Positions 15,369 to 24,772 of a stretch of DNA of 30,252 nt are shown in pieces. The stretch is from Chrysochromulina tobinii. Its lineage: Eukaryota > Haptophyta > Prymnesiales > Chrysochromulinaceae. A model generated the notes under the pieces. That model had not been told where the DNA came from. It ran no database searches and saw only the letters and a list, made by a program, of their open reading frames with translations. Position numbers and translations under genes: made by a program. Where the stretch lies: NCBI GenBank assembly GCA_001275005.1, contig JWZX01002279.1, forward strand, positions 1 through 30,252, in the 5' to 3' direction. How positions within the stretch are numbered: position 1 is the first letter of the stretch; the number at the start of each line of letters is the position of its first letter.

Positions 15369-17375
15369 TCAGGCTGAGGTGCGCCTCGCGTACCCCGAAT
15401 AAGCGCTCTCAAATCCAGAGAAGGGACTGCTAGATGCCTTTGCGGCGGCTTGCAGTTTCTCGTACGCAGCCTGGATGCGGCAGAACCGGTGTCTGGCGCG
15501 CTCCCGCTGGTCCTCTGTCGAGGAGGCATGCTTATCCGGATGCCAATTGAGGCATAGCTGTCGATAGGCCTTGCGCACCTCCGCCTCGCTCGCATCGCGC
15601 GCGAGGCCGAGTACCTCGTGTGACGACTTGCGCTGCTCGGCGCGAATCTCGGCGACGCGCTTCACCCACCCCTTGAGGGTCGCTTCGTCCGCCGTGGTCG
15701 CAAACTTGGTCTGCAGTTCTGTCAGGTCGGCGAGTGCACTCTCGTGGTCGTCCAGCTTGCAGTGGCATTCGGCACGATGGTCGAGAGCGCGCTGATGGGA
15801 CGACTCTGCCGCGAGCACCTTGCTGAACAGGCGCAATCCCTCGGAGAATCTACCGAGAGCTTGGCTTGAACGGCCCCAGTTGAAGTTGAAGGTGGCCACG
15901 TTGGCAGGTTCGGGTGCCGTGGGCATCCGATCCATATCGATCTGGGCGCGCGCATAGCACTCACAGGCGGGCTCGTACTCGCTCGCCTTGTACAACTTCG
16001 TGGCGCGTGCCGCACGGTTCCAAAAAAGGAGCGATGGGTCGCCCAGCACTCTCTGCATCTCCTTCCACTTGAACGCGACCGCCACCTCCAAGGGGGTGCG
16101 CCCCTTGCCGTCAGTCGAGTCGACGAAGGCCGAATTCCGCAGCAGGTACGTAGCTGCCTTGGGCTGGTTGAACTCGGCAGCGATATGCAACGGACTTGCG
16201 CCATCGCTGTCGCGCCCGTTGACCGAGACAGCGACGGTGGTCACTAGGTGCTGCATGAGCGCGATCTGGCCGTGCCGAATGGCAATGTGCAGCGCCGACG
16301 TACGATGCACGTCCGCACCACCGTCGATGAGCAACTTGGCGATCTTGATGTGTCCGCCTGCAACGCTCGCCTCGAGACCGTCGCACAGCGCCTGCTGCGC
16401 ACGCGTCTCCACAAGCTCGGTGACGCTCGTAGGCGAGAGCACGCGCTCAATCGAGCGCGTCTTCCCCTCACGGCACGCGCACACGAACTCGGTCATCCCG
16501 GGCAGCTCACGCAACTCGCCGAGCTCAGCAAGCAAAGCCTCGCACTCGGCCACGAGGTCGGAGCCCTCTCCGCTCGGCGCCGCGTCCAACGTGACCACCG
16601 CCGACGCGGCCGGCGCACTCGGCGTGGCCAACTCCGCGACCTCGCCACCCTCGCCACCCTCGGCCTCACCACCCACAGCGGCCTCGCCGCTCTTGCCCGC
16701 CTCGGCCTCGCTGCCCTCGCAGCTCGCCGCCGCCTTGGCCGCCCGCGCCTTGGCCCGATCCTTGAGCTTCTTGCGCTGGTTGCGCGTGAGCTGCTTGGCC
16801 TCGGCACCCTCCGCATCGTCACCGCCCTCCGCAGCCTCGCCACCCTCGCCACCCTCGCCGTCGTCGTCGCCCATGGCCTGTGAAGCGTCGTTTTCAGCAG
16901 GTGCGGGGAGCGCCACCGCCTCAGCAGGCGCGGCGAGTGTCGCCGCACTGGGCGGCGGCGGCGCAGCGGCGGCGGCGGTCGCCGCCGCGAGAGCCGTCTT
17001 GCTGAGCGCCTCGATCTTGCCACGCAGCGAGGTGAGTAGCAGCACCGTGCCGACCACCTGCACCTTGCACTGGCTGAGCTCCTCGTGCAGGCCCTTGACG
17101 CGCTTCGACTCGGCGTCGGCCTTGGCCGACTCCTCCTTGACCTTCATCTCGAGCTCTGCCGTCTTGGCACGCTCCACCTGCAGGCTCTTACGCTCGTCGG
17201 CAAGGCTCTTGCGCTCCGCGGCGATCTGCGCGCGCAGCTGAGCCTCCGAGCGCTGCTTCTCGAGCTCAAACTTGTCCGCAGCCGCGATCAGTGTCTGGCG
17301 CAGGGAGGCGGTATAGCCGTTGCGCGAGCGGGGGCTGTAGTCCTCCGTGTCGTCGTCGTCGTCGTTGTATCGCAT
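15369..17375 (-). CDS. Coiled-coil / ankyrin / TPR / J-domain co-chaperone
   Basis: 668 aa from the ATG at 17375, no intron seen. An Asp-rich start (DDDDD, 4-8) leads into a charged coiled coil (about 25-105). An Ala/Pro then Glu/Gly low-complexity linker (130-285) contains a basic patch, NQRKKLKDRAKARAAK. Ankyrin repeats follow at about 330-440, with TSALHIAIRHGQIALMQHLV, GASPLHIAAEFNQ and GRTPLEVAVAF. TPR-like helices at about 445-555 (NRAARATKLYKASEYEPACECY) precede a J domain at about 585-645. The J domain keeps the HPD tripeptide in NWHPDKHASS (611-620), which stimulates Hsp70 ATPase. TPR plus J resembles DNAJC7/TPR2; the added ankyrin block and coiled coil are unusual. It is probably cytosolic, with no targeting signal seen. 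It is head-to-head with the filamin-repeat gene. Confidence 0.88.
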   Translation of the reverse strand: MRYNDDDDDTEDYSPRSRNGYTASLRQTLIAAADKFELEKQRSEAQLRAQIAAERKSLADERKSLQVERAKTAELEMKVKEESAKADAESKRVKGLHEELSQCKVQVVGTVLLLTSLRGKIEALSKTALAAATAAAAAPPPPSAATLAAPAEAVALPAPAENDASQAMGDDDGEGGEGGEAAEGGDDAEGAEAKQLTRNQRKKLKDRAKARAAKAAASCEGSEAEAGKSGEAAVGGEAEGGEGGEVAELATPSAPAASAVVTLDAAPSGEGSDLVAECEALLAELGELRELPGMTEFVCACREGKTRSIERVLSPTSVTELVETRAQQALCDGLEASVAGGHIKIAKLLIDGGADVHRTSALHIAIRHGQIALMQHLVTTVAVSVNGRDSDGASPLHIAAEFNQPKAATYLLRNSAFVDSTDGKGRTPLEVAVAFKWKEMQRVLGDPSLLFWNRAARATKLYKASEYEPACECYARAQIDMDRMPTAPEPANVATFNFNWGRSSQALGRFSEGLRLFSKVLAAESSHQRALDHRAECHCKLDDHESALADLTELQTKFATTADEATLKGWVKRVAEIRAEQRKSSHEVLGLARDASEAEVRKAYRQLCLNWHPDKHASSTEDQRERARHRFCRIQAAYEKLQAAAKASSSPFSGFESAYSGYARRTSA

Positions 17376-17618
17376 GCCCACGATGTTTTGTAGAGTCCGC
17401 CGACGCACCCGCGGCGATCCTTTCTTGAGACTGTCGCGTCAAGCGAAGCGAAGCGCTGCGCGAAGCGAACAAACTTTTTCCGAACATGCCGACCGTCGCC
17501 AAACTTGCTATTTCGCGACAGTAGAGCCGTCCACTTGTCTTGTCTTGACTTGACTTGACTTGCCGTCCACTTTCCATCTTTGTCTTGCCTGGGTTTTTGG
17601 ACTGGTGCAGCCTCGGGG
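17376..17618. promoter_or_regulatory. Probable bidirectional promoter, J-domain gene / filamin-repeat gene
   Basis: 243 nt separate the two divergent ATGs. The stretch has short tandem words: GCGAAGC repeats around 17441-17470 and three TTGAC units around 17543-17560, with the word GTCCACTT on both sides. No other feature is seen. Confidence 0.45.
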
Positions 17619-20600
17619 ATGCCTCTTCGTCGTCCGCGTCGCGATAGCGGCCATCCACTCAAGCAATTGGAGGAGCCGGTGCCCGAGCCGGAGCCCGAGC
17701 CAGTGGAAGAGGAGGTGGACCTCGAGAACTTACTGCCAACTTCGCCCATGCACTGCGTCGTGAAAGGCATGGACGTACCCGTTTACGTTGGCAACGCAGA
17801 GGCCCAGTTTCAAATCGAAGCCTTTGACGAGGAAAAGCGGCCGCAGCGCCTGGGCGGCGACATCTTCTTCGTCTCCGTGCGAGGCCCGTGCACGGTGCGT
17901 GCGCGGGTGCACGACCAGGACAATGGCGTGTACCATGTATCATGGACACCAAACATCTCTGGCACCTATCAGCTCTCCTTGTCGCTCTTTGGTGTGCCAC
18001 TCACCGGCAGCCCGTACACAGTCAGCGTGCACGACCCGGCGCCCTTTCCAGCGCACTGCGAGGCGAGCGGCGAGTCGCTGTACAGGATCACGGCGCGACG
18101 GCCGTCCATCTTTGAGATCCGATTCCGCGATCGTGCTCAACGCGTCTGCCAGGCCGTCGACCTCGACGTGTTCGTGGTGCCAATCCCCGACGAGGCGACG
18201 TGCGTCGGGCACACAGCGTGGGACGTGGCGACGCAGGCGCCAGTCACCGTCGTCAAGGAGGCGATGAGAATAAAGGGACAAGTTTCGGAAGCCACGGACA
18301 GGACAGAAGCAACTGACGTCTATGGGAAGCCAAACAAGGCCACGAAGGCGAGGCGCAAGCAGGGTGATGGTGGCGCTGGGCAGCCCGTCACGCCGCCGGT
18401 CAAGGTGGTGACGGCGGTGGAGCAGCCCGCGGTGGAGCGCCCACCCTCGCCGCCGGGAGATCACGACGAGATGCACCTCGACCTCGATCTCGTCGGCAAG
18501 GATCAAGTGGCCCGTCGCTCACGCGCGTTTGCGATCCAGGTTCTCTCGCGTCCGCTGTACGTCTTCCGCGACGCACGGCTGCAGGACGGCCCGATCGCCA
18601 TCCTTCAGCCGGAGCAGCTGGCAACCGTGCTTGAGGAGCACCTGCTGCCCGACGGCGAGGTGCGCGCGAGATTGCCGCCGCTTGCCACCGAGTGTGTGGC
18701 ACCACCGATGGTCACTGACTGCCTCTTGTCGGTACGCCTTGCAGATGCGCGCGTGCGTAACGTTCGAGGAGGTGCTGCCCGATGCACCCGAGTCGCCTCG
18801 CAGCCATGCTTCAAAGGGATCGATGCGTGGCAACTCCCTCCACACACGTGAACCTTTGCGCACGCCAGGCGCGGGGCTTCCCCACAGAGGAGGGATCGTC
18901 CACGATGTGAACAGCAGCGTCCACGATGTGAACAGCAGCGGAAGCAGTGATGAGGCGGCGATGGGCGGCGGTGGCTCCGCCACACCACCGATGCCGAGCG
19001 GCGCTGAGCCGGCGCCGCTTTCGCCGAGCGGCGCTGAGTTGGCGCCGCAGTCGTTTCGAATGCCTTCACCGTCGAGGCGTGCATCATCCGAGCCGTCGCG
19101 GCCGCCGTCGCCGCAGGAAGCAGCGACCGAGCCCACCGGCCGTGCTGCGACGCGCCAGCTTCCGCGATCGATTACCGGATGGACGGTGCTTCGGAGGCAT
19201 GGCAAGCCACTCGTCACCAGCGCCGTGCGTCTTGAGCCTTGGGTGAGTGGCCTCCGATGACCTCCGATGACCTCCCGGATGGCCTCCGATGACCTCCCTG
19301 ATGGCCTCCCTGATGATCTCACTGTTGACCTCGCTGATGACATCGCTGATGACATCGCTGATGACCTCCCTGATGGCCTCCCTGATGGCCTCCCTGATGG
19401 CGTCCCTGATCAGGTACGGCAGCAGGCGAGCCTCCTTTGGAAGATGCAGCAGCTCAACGACCGGCTGCAGCGCCACCTGCACACGGAAGCGGCCCTCCTT
19501 GATCCGACCGGCGTCGGCTTCGCCTTCGGTGGCGTCTCCCCCGGCTTCATGCACGCAAAGGGGCAGCTGCACGAGGTCCATCGCGTCTCGTACGCAGTGG
19601 ATCGTGTGGGCAAGTACCTGCTACACGTGCGGCTACGCAAGCTCGCGCGCCCTGTGAAGGGCTCACCATTCGCACTCGTTGTCGCGCCCGGTGCGGCGCA
19701 CGAGAGCACTACGTATACACGCCCTGAGACGAGCTCTCTCATTGGCGAAGTGGGAGTCGGCTTCACTGAAGCCACGGCGCGCGACGATACCCTCATCGCC
19801 TCTCCGTTGGGACTGGATCCCAAAGCCGAAAAAGACAAGGCGCTCAAAGCTGGCAAGGTCGGCGCCGCGCGCGCTGCCGGTGGCGAAGGGAACCACGCCT
19901 CTGGCCGACCGAACAAGATCAATAGCAGGCTCACGTACGGCGTGAGCATGCTGCTGAAGACCAACGACCGTGTGGGCAATATCTGCGACCAAGGGGGGGG
20001 GGTAGTGACGACGACGACGTCCTTCGGAGAGGCGATGAAGTGCACGTGCGAAGACAATGGCGACGGCACGTACCTGCTGGCGTGGCAGTCAAAACGCGTA
20101 GGCGTCGCCGAGGTCAAGATCCTCATCAACCGCAACAACATCCGCGGCTCTCCCTTTCAGATCACGCTGGTCAGCACCACGGTCGACTTGCCCAAGACGA
20201 ATGTCACCTTTGAACAATTGGCCTCCTTGTCCAAGGTGGACCACTCTCATGACGCGCATGCAGTTGCAGGCCAGCCCGCCCCGGTCACGCTCAAGCTCAT
20301 TGACGGCTTCGGCAATCCGTCCACCCCGGGTGACAAGTGGAAGGTGGGCGTTGCGATCACCAACTCGAAGAAGAAGGTGTACGACCTGGAGATGCATGAC
20401 CACTTCTCGGGCGAGTGGGGCGCCGTACCAGGCACCTATGTGATCACGTACGTCGCCAAGACTGCGGGCAACGCGGATCTTCACTTATGGAGGGAGCCGC
20501 TCGATGGCAATCCTCAAGGGCGCGAGGCGCTGCCTCAATCACCCTTCTCCCTCTACGTGACCTCAGCTGCACCAAACTCGTTGATGTCGTATGTCGATCC

Positions 20601-21540
20601 GCAGTGGACGATTGCGGTCGTGGGCCAAGGCGCGCGCACCAAAGCATCCAAGGGAGGGGCGACGGACAAGCAGGAGCGCGACCGCGAGGCGGCCAGCGCC
20701 GCCGCGTCGAAGACGATCACCGCGGGCGACACTGTGAGCGTGCGTGCATTTGGCGTGGACGAGTTTGGCAACGCGGCCTATGTGGACACGGTGCAGATCA
20801 AGGCGCTCCTCATCGCGCCCAATCGCGAGCGCCATAACAAGGAGGTGAGTTTAGTCAAGGATTCGAAGGCGCAAAAGGACTCCAAGGGCGCCCGAGCACT
20901 CGAAGGGCAGTCCTCCGTCTACGAGATTCGTCACGAGACTGTCCATTCAGGCACGTATCTGATCCACGTCTCGCTCCACGGCGTCGACATTAAGAACTCG
21001 CCTATCTCCTTCGTGACAGAGCCGGCGGCGCCTCACCCACCACTGACAGAGGTCGCGGTGCCCGAGACAGCGGACGCGCATCCAGCCGGTGACGACGTGC
21101 CGCCGGCGACGGTGATGCTGCGCACGCGTGATAAGTTTGGGAACGAATGCAAGGCAGGTGGGCTGCGGATACAGGGTAAGCTGGTCCTCGTCAAGAACGG
21201 GGACGAGGGCGCCAACACAATCCTGATGCCCTCGAACCACTCGATCAACATCGAGGACCGAGGCGACGGCAAGTATCTGATGCATGTGACGGTCAATTTC
21301 TCGTCCACTGTGAAGCTCGTTGTCAACATGGACAAAGACCTACCGGGCACTTCAGGTGAGCTGCCCCCTATCCAGCTCGTCTTCGTTGACGAACGCTCTA
21401 GAGATCGCCGTCAACCTCGAGAGCGCCCCGGAGCTGGGGTATCCGCTGGAGCGCCCCGGAGCGCAACCCCGGAGCTGGAGCCTGCGCATCACAAATCCCG
21501 GCCATCGACGCCGGACCCGGGCGTCGAGCTCAGCGCCTGA
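17619..21540 (+). CDS. Filamin-repeat (ABP280) protein, three exons
   Basis: Exons 17619-18659, 18745-19242 and 19414-21540 give about 1221 aa. The ATG at 17619 precedes a PEPEPEP/Glu-rich start. A filamin-type Ig repeat occupies about residues 45-137 and ends GVYHVSWTPNISGTYQLSLS ... GSPYTVSV. Exon 2 encodes a Ser/Pro-rich linker with short duplications. Exon 3 carries about five more repeats, at roughly 19500-19690, 19925-20180, 20255-20570, 20710-21040 and 21100-21390. Their marks are DNGDGTYLLAW, RGSPFQITLV, DGFGNPS, DEFGNAAY, SGTYLIHVSLHG, NSPISFV, DKFGNEC and DRGDGKYLMHV. No actin-binding CH domain is seen, so it is not a classical filamin; a cytoskeletal or ciliary scaffold is likely. 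Repeat 3 contains a G10 run (19993-20002). The 3' end after 21390 is low-complexity and could be spliced differently. Confidence 0.78.
18660..18744 (+). other. Probable intron 1 of the filamin-repeat gene, 85 nt, phase 0
   Basis: The donor GTGCGCGCGA matches the ITPase intron donor, and the acceptor is CCTTGCAG. Splicing joins LLPDGE to MRACVTFEE and changes from the frame that is coherent upstream to the one that is coherent downstream. Confidence 0.6.
18898..18939 (+). repeat. 21-nt perfect tandem duplication in exon 2
   Basis: The 21-nt unit that starts GTCCACGATG occurs twice in a row, encoding VHDVNSS twice. Farther on, at about 18990-19050, a second imperfect duplication encodes PSGAEPAP and PSGAELAP. 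The linker exon grows by short in-frame duplications. Confidence 0.85.
19243..19413 (+). repeat. Intron 2 of the filamin-repeat gene, built of a 12-nt minisatellite
   Basis: The donor GTGAGT at 19243 and acceptor CCTGATCAG ending at 19413 give a 171-nt, phase 0 intron. Almost all of it, from about 19250 to 19410, is about 14 copies of a 10-12-nt unit like GATGACCTCCCT. In the exon frame the repeat is open, encoding D/G-L-P-D units, except for a TGA at 19258 just inside the donor. Without splicing the protein would stop there. Confidence 0.7.
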
Positions 21541-21952
21541 GAAAAATGCGAGTATCGCTATGGGCTTTGAGCACAGTGAGACGCGCTTTTTGGACTTAGG
21601 GCGACCTGGATCCACTACTCAGGAGTTATACCGCATGGGCTTTGAACCACAGACAGTGCCCCGCCGTCCCACAGGAGAGCCTGGGGCAGCGCAGTTCGAA
21701 TACTTCTATTACCGGCGGGGCTTTAGCTTAGGTGTTAGTTCTTTAGGCTCTCTACGTCACTACAGCCTCGTCGTATATCACTTTTCTTGGTTTGACGCAT
21801 TACGGTACCGTACGTCGCGCGTTTTATTGTACGTACTCGACTGCATACGCACTGTTCTACCGACTACCCCGACGTGTGCGCCTGCGGGCCCGGGGCGCGG
21901 GGCTGTGGCCTGTGCCGACCTCGCAACCTGCCTTGTGCCGCGTGCCTGGGGC
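21541..21952. other. Convergent 3' intergenic region with a duplicated MGFE-coding word
   Basis: This lies between the stop of the filamin-repeat gene and the 3' end of the next minus-strand gene. ATGGGCTTTGA occurs at 21560-21570 and 21635-21645, followed each time by a C/A-rich ACAG. Both copies are in one frame, 75 nt apart (MGFEHSE and MGFEPQT). It may be a remnant or an alternative last exon; I cannot support a gene. Confidence 0.4.
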
Positions 21953-23275
21953 TTACCGCTTGGCCCGCCCCTGACGCTGACCGGTCGCGACCTTAGTATT
22001 GCGGCCGGCACCGGCGCTGCCTCGCCTCGGCAGAGCCACGGGGAGAGACCTAACGTCTCCGGATGTTGGCCCCAATGCCGGCGGCTCGTCAGGGGCAGGC
22101 CAACGCTCGAGCGCCATAAGCGGTGCGCGATGGTACGCTGCCCCTGGCGAGCGCAGGTGGTGCTGCTGCGCCGCGAGCAGGGCGGTCTGGCAGCCCTGCA
22201 TCACAAAGTGTGAGCAGGGCAGCAGCCCGGGCAGCGGCGGCATGGCCTGCGCGGCCACGTCCTCCATGAGGTGGACCTCCTTACCCAAGCCGAGCACCAC
22301 GGTCGTGAGGAGAGATCCATACGGTGGCGAGGGCTCGTTGGTGTAATGGCAGTAGGCGGCCCTCAGGCCGCGGAGCAGCTCGTCGGTGCTCGCAATGCCC
22401 TCCACATCCACCTTGGCCGTGAAGCGCTGCCCAGACGAGGTGTGCATGTACACGCTGGTCACGCGCTCGGGAGCGTGCCTGTACTCGCCGAGCTGTCGAA
22501 TGGAGCCTGGAAGGGAGGACCTCGGAAGAGAGGAGTTTCGACCGTCCTTCTTGCGACCTGCTTCTCGACCACCGCTCAGGACGGCGCGGGTCGAAGGCGG
22601 CGGCGGCGGCGGCTGCACGCCGGCCATCGAGATCGAGTCGTGCGGGAACACGAGCGTGAGTACCTCCGAGCGATTCTCGTCAACATCCATGTACGCATCC
22701 GCGAACGGCTCAAACCACTTCTCGGCGGGTCCCTCGTCGAGCTGCGTCGCACGCGCGCGGTTGAGCATCGCTTGCACCTTCAAGGCGGGGTGCATCTGGA
22801 GCCCCGGCTGTTGCTGCGTCAGGTCCACGTTCGACAGGTCCTTGACGACCGGCGGCGGCAGCTTGGGCACACGCGGCCCAGCCGCCGCGCTGCGGCTGCG
22901 GCTGCGACTGCTCGTCGCAACTGGCATGCTGCCCTTGTCTTCGACTCGCTGGGAAGTCTCGTCCTCCTCCTCATGCTCTTCCTCGTCATCATCCCCCACG
23001 CTCCGTCCGACGACGCCGCTATTCTTCCTGCCGCAGCCCCGACGGCCCTTGCGCTCGGCGCCGCCGTGCTCGGCATCCAGCATGCGGTTGTGCGAGCGGC
23101 GCATCGTTTGCTCCGTTGCGCTCGTAACCTCCGTGTCGCCAAGCCCCGAATATGTGTGGCACTGGCCGAAGAGGGACTCACAGCAATGTTCCCACAGCGG
23201 TTTGATGTGCCGCTTCCTGTGCCGCTGCCTCGATGTACGTTTACACAAGGCGAAGATGACGCCTGCCAGACACAT
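21953..23275 (-). CDS. Unrecognised protein with acidic and Arg/Ser segments
   Basis: 440 aa from the ATG at 23275; another ATG at 23104 (residue 58) is possible. I do not recognise it. Visible features: a basic segment (12-25), a run of 13 acidic residues in GDDDEEEHEEEDE (94-106), an RSRSRSAAAG patch (124-133), and a predicted folded part at about 145-215. That part contains LQMHPALKVQAMLNRARA and KWFEPFADAYMDVDENRSEVL. A Pro7 run (222-227 region) leads to a second folded part (272-345) with SVYMHTSSGQRFTAKVDVEG and LRAAYCHYTNEPSPPYGSLL. The tail is basic. The composition suggests a nuclear protein, which is inference. Long open frames on the opposite strand here are composition shadows. 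Base use is like that of its neighbours. Confidence 0.55.
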   Translation of the reverse strand: MCLAGVIFALCKRTSRQRHRKRHIKPLWEHCCESLFGQCHTYSGLGDTEVTSATEQTMRRSHNRMLDAEHGGAERKGRRGCGRKNSGVVGRSVGDDDEEEHEEEDETSQRVEDKGSMPVATSSRSRSRSAAAGPRVPKLPPPVVKDLSNVDLTQQQPGLQMHPALKVQAMLNRARATQLDEGPAEKWFEPFADAYMDVDENRSEVLTLVFPHDSISMAGVQPPPPPPSTRAVLSGGREAGRKKDGRNSSLPRSSLPGSIRQLGEYRHAPERVTSVYMHTSSGQRFTAKVDVEGIASTDELLRGLRAAYCHYTNEPSPPYGSLLTTVVLGLGKEVHLMEDVAAQAMPPLPGLLPCSHFVMQGCQTALLAAQQHHLRSPGAAYHRAPLMALERWPAPDEPPALGPTSGDVRSLPVALPRRGSAGAGRNTKVATGQRQGRAKR

Positions 23276-23861
23276 GCCGATGCCAGAGTGCCGGAAGGAC
23301 TAGATCCGTTTTCTCAGTTCCGTCATAGAGTGGACTTCTTTTTTGCATGCCAACCGACGACTTTGTTCAAGCAGGCATTACAATGTAGCTTGCTTGACTT
23401 CGTTCGTTTCAGCTGCTGCGCACTCGTCGTAATCGAGTCAACGCGACAGCAAGCCACAGAAAGAAAACGCCTTCCGTTGAAAGTAGTACGTCTGACAGAT
23501 TTCTGTCAGGGGCAGGTGCTCACCGCCTCACACTGCTTGCGGGTCAACGCCGCAGGCCACGCTTACAACGCGATACGGCGGAGACTCACGAATACATCGA
23601 ACGCACATGTTTCCCCACAGGTACGCTCTGCGTACCTATCACACACAGAGAGACATACAGCGGAGGCCGGGGAGGCCATCCTCCACGTCACTCCACGTGA
23701 GTGTCCCAGTCCTTACCCAGTCCTCGGGGACTTATCTCACGGAACGCATTCCAAGGCCAACGCCCGGAGCCGCGACCTGCTCACGGAGTGCAGCGCTTCT
23801 TCTCTTCTCCATCTCTGCCCAGTGCAAGGGGTGCCGCATGACAGCCCGATCAAGATCTTCT
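23276..23861 (-). promoter_or_regulatory. 5' flank of the unrecognised gene / 3' flank of the SDR pseudogene
   Basis: Both flanking genes are on the minus strand. This stretch is less GC-rich than its surroundings and shows no recognisable coding region or known motif. It presumably holds the promoter of the gene ending at 21953. Confidence 0.4.
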
Positions 23862-24772
23862 TCACTCGGTCCGAGTTCCCCAGCTCCGTTTCATAACCTC
23901 AGCGAGAGCACTGGCCTCGTGTACGCAGCCGCAATCGCCCGTGGGCTCCTCTGACGCGCACTCTGCGAAGTAGCAGGGGCCGTCCAGGCGCGTCAGTGGA
24001 GCCAGGAGGCACAGCATTGCAGTTGCCACGCCTTGGTCCGCGTCCTTTAGCGTGGGCGCCAGCAGTGCGTAGTTCAGGAAACGCACTAGCGGTGCTGACT
24101 CGCGCATTATACGTGTCTGCACTAGGCCTGGCTCCACGGCAAAGGCGCGGCGGGAGCACCCAGAGAAGCGGCAGTTGAGATGGACAGCGTGCGCGATCTG
24201 GCAGGCCTTGCTGAGGCCGTAATCAACGTACGTGTCCCCAGGCGACTGCGGAGGGCAGCGGCGAGCGAGTCCCGCAGATGAGAGACGGTAGAGCTTGCTG
24301 CTCACGTTGACGATGCGTGCGTCGTCAGAGGCGGCGGGTAGGAGGAGATCCGTCAGCATCAGCAGCGCAGGTGCCAGGTAATTGGTCTGCCACGTCACCT
24401 GAAACCCGTCACCCGTCGTCCCAGCAGCGCCGAACGCACCAGCGTTGTTCAGGAGCCCGTCGAAATGTGCGCCGCTTGAAATGAAGGCGTCAGCGAAGGC
24501 GCGTCTCGAAAGCGTGAAGGTCGAGCACCATAATACGAGCGGTGGCGTCGGGCGAGGCTTCGGCGAGGAGTGACGATAAAGGTCCTACCTTTGGCCGCTG
24601 ATCCGTGATCCATGATGACCCGAGAGCCTCGTGCCCAGCTGTTACCGGGGCGTGGCTCATCATCGGCCGCGCAAAGCCGCACGTACGCCCATCTGGCGAG
24701 GATTGCACCGCCCACCACCACGGCCGCAGCCGCCACATACATCCCTCTCCCCCCCTGCTGCATTGCCTTCAT
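23862..24772 (-). pseudogene. Short-chain dehydrogenase/reductase (SDR), broken
   Basis: It resembles a membrane-anchored retinol-dehydrogenase-like SDR. From the ATG at 24772 come a hydrophobic anchor (MYVAAAAVVVGGAILARWAYV) and then GRTFIVT, the strand that normally runs into the TGxxxGIG cofactor loop. That loop and about 40 residues are absent: at about 24568 the sequence jumps to LAEASPDATARIMVLDLHAFET in another frame. At about 24501 there is a second frame change before AFADAF. From there one frame is intact to the stop: LLNNAGAFG, TWQTNYLAPALL, IVNVSS with the catalytic Ser, and the active-site YGLSK (YxxxK). Introns cannot explain missing coding sequence. It is either a pseudogene or an assembly/deletion error. 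It is head-to-head with the LRRC40-like gene. Confidence 0.7.

Noticed and set aside
18732-18744. Apparent 13-nt GT...AG intron that would also restore the frame in the filamin-repeat gene
   Set aside because: Far too short to splice. A donor at 18660 identical to the ITPase intron donor gives a normal 85-nt intron with the same acceptor.
21356-21375. GTGAG...CAG stretch near the end of the filamin-repeat gene, like a 20-nt intron
   Set aside because: Too short, and reading through gives the expected last filamin strand (PPIQLVFVDE).
22271-23896. Long plus-strand open frame of 541 codons, and another of 305 codons at 22386-23303
   Set aside because: Both lie opposite the minus-strand gene at 21953-23275. 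Their products are Arg/Ser/Cys-rich composition shadows without domains, while the minus strand shows folded-looking segments.
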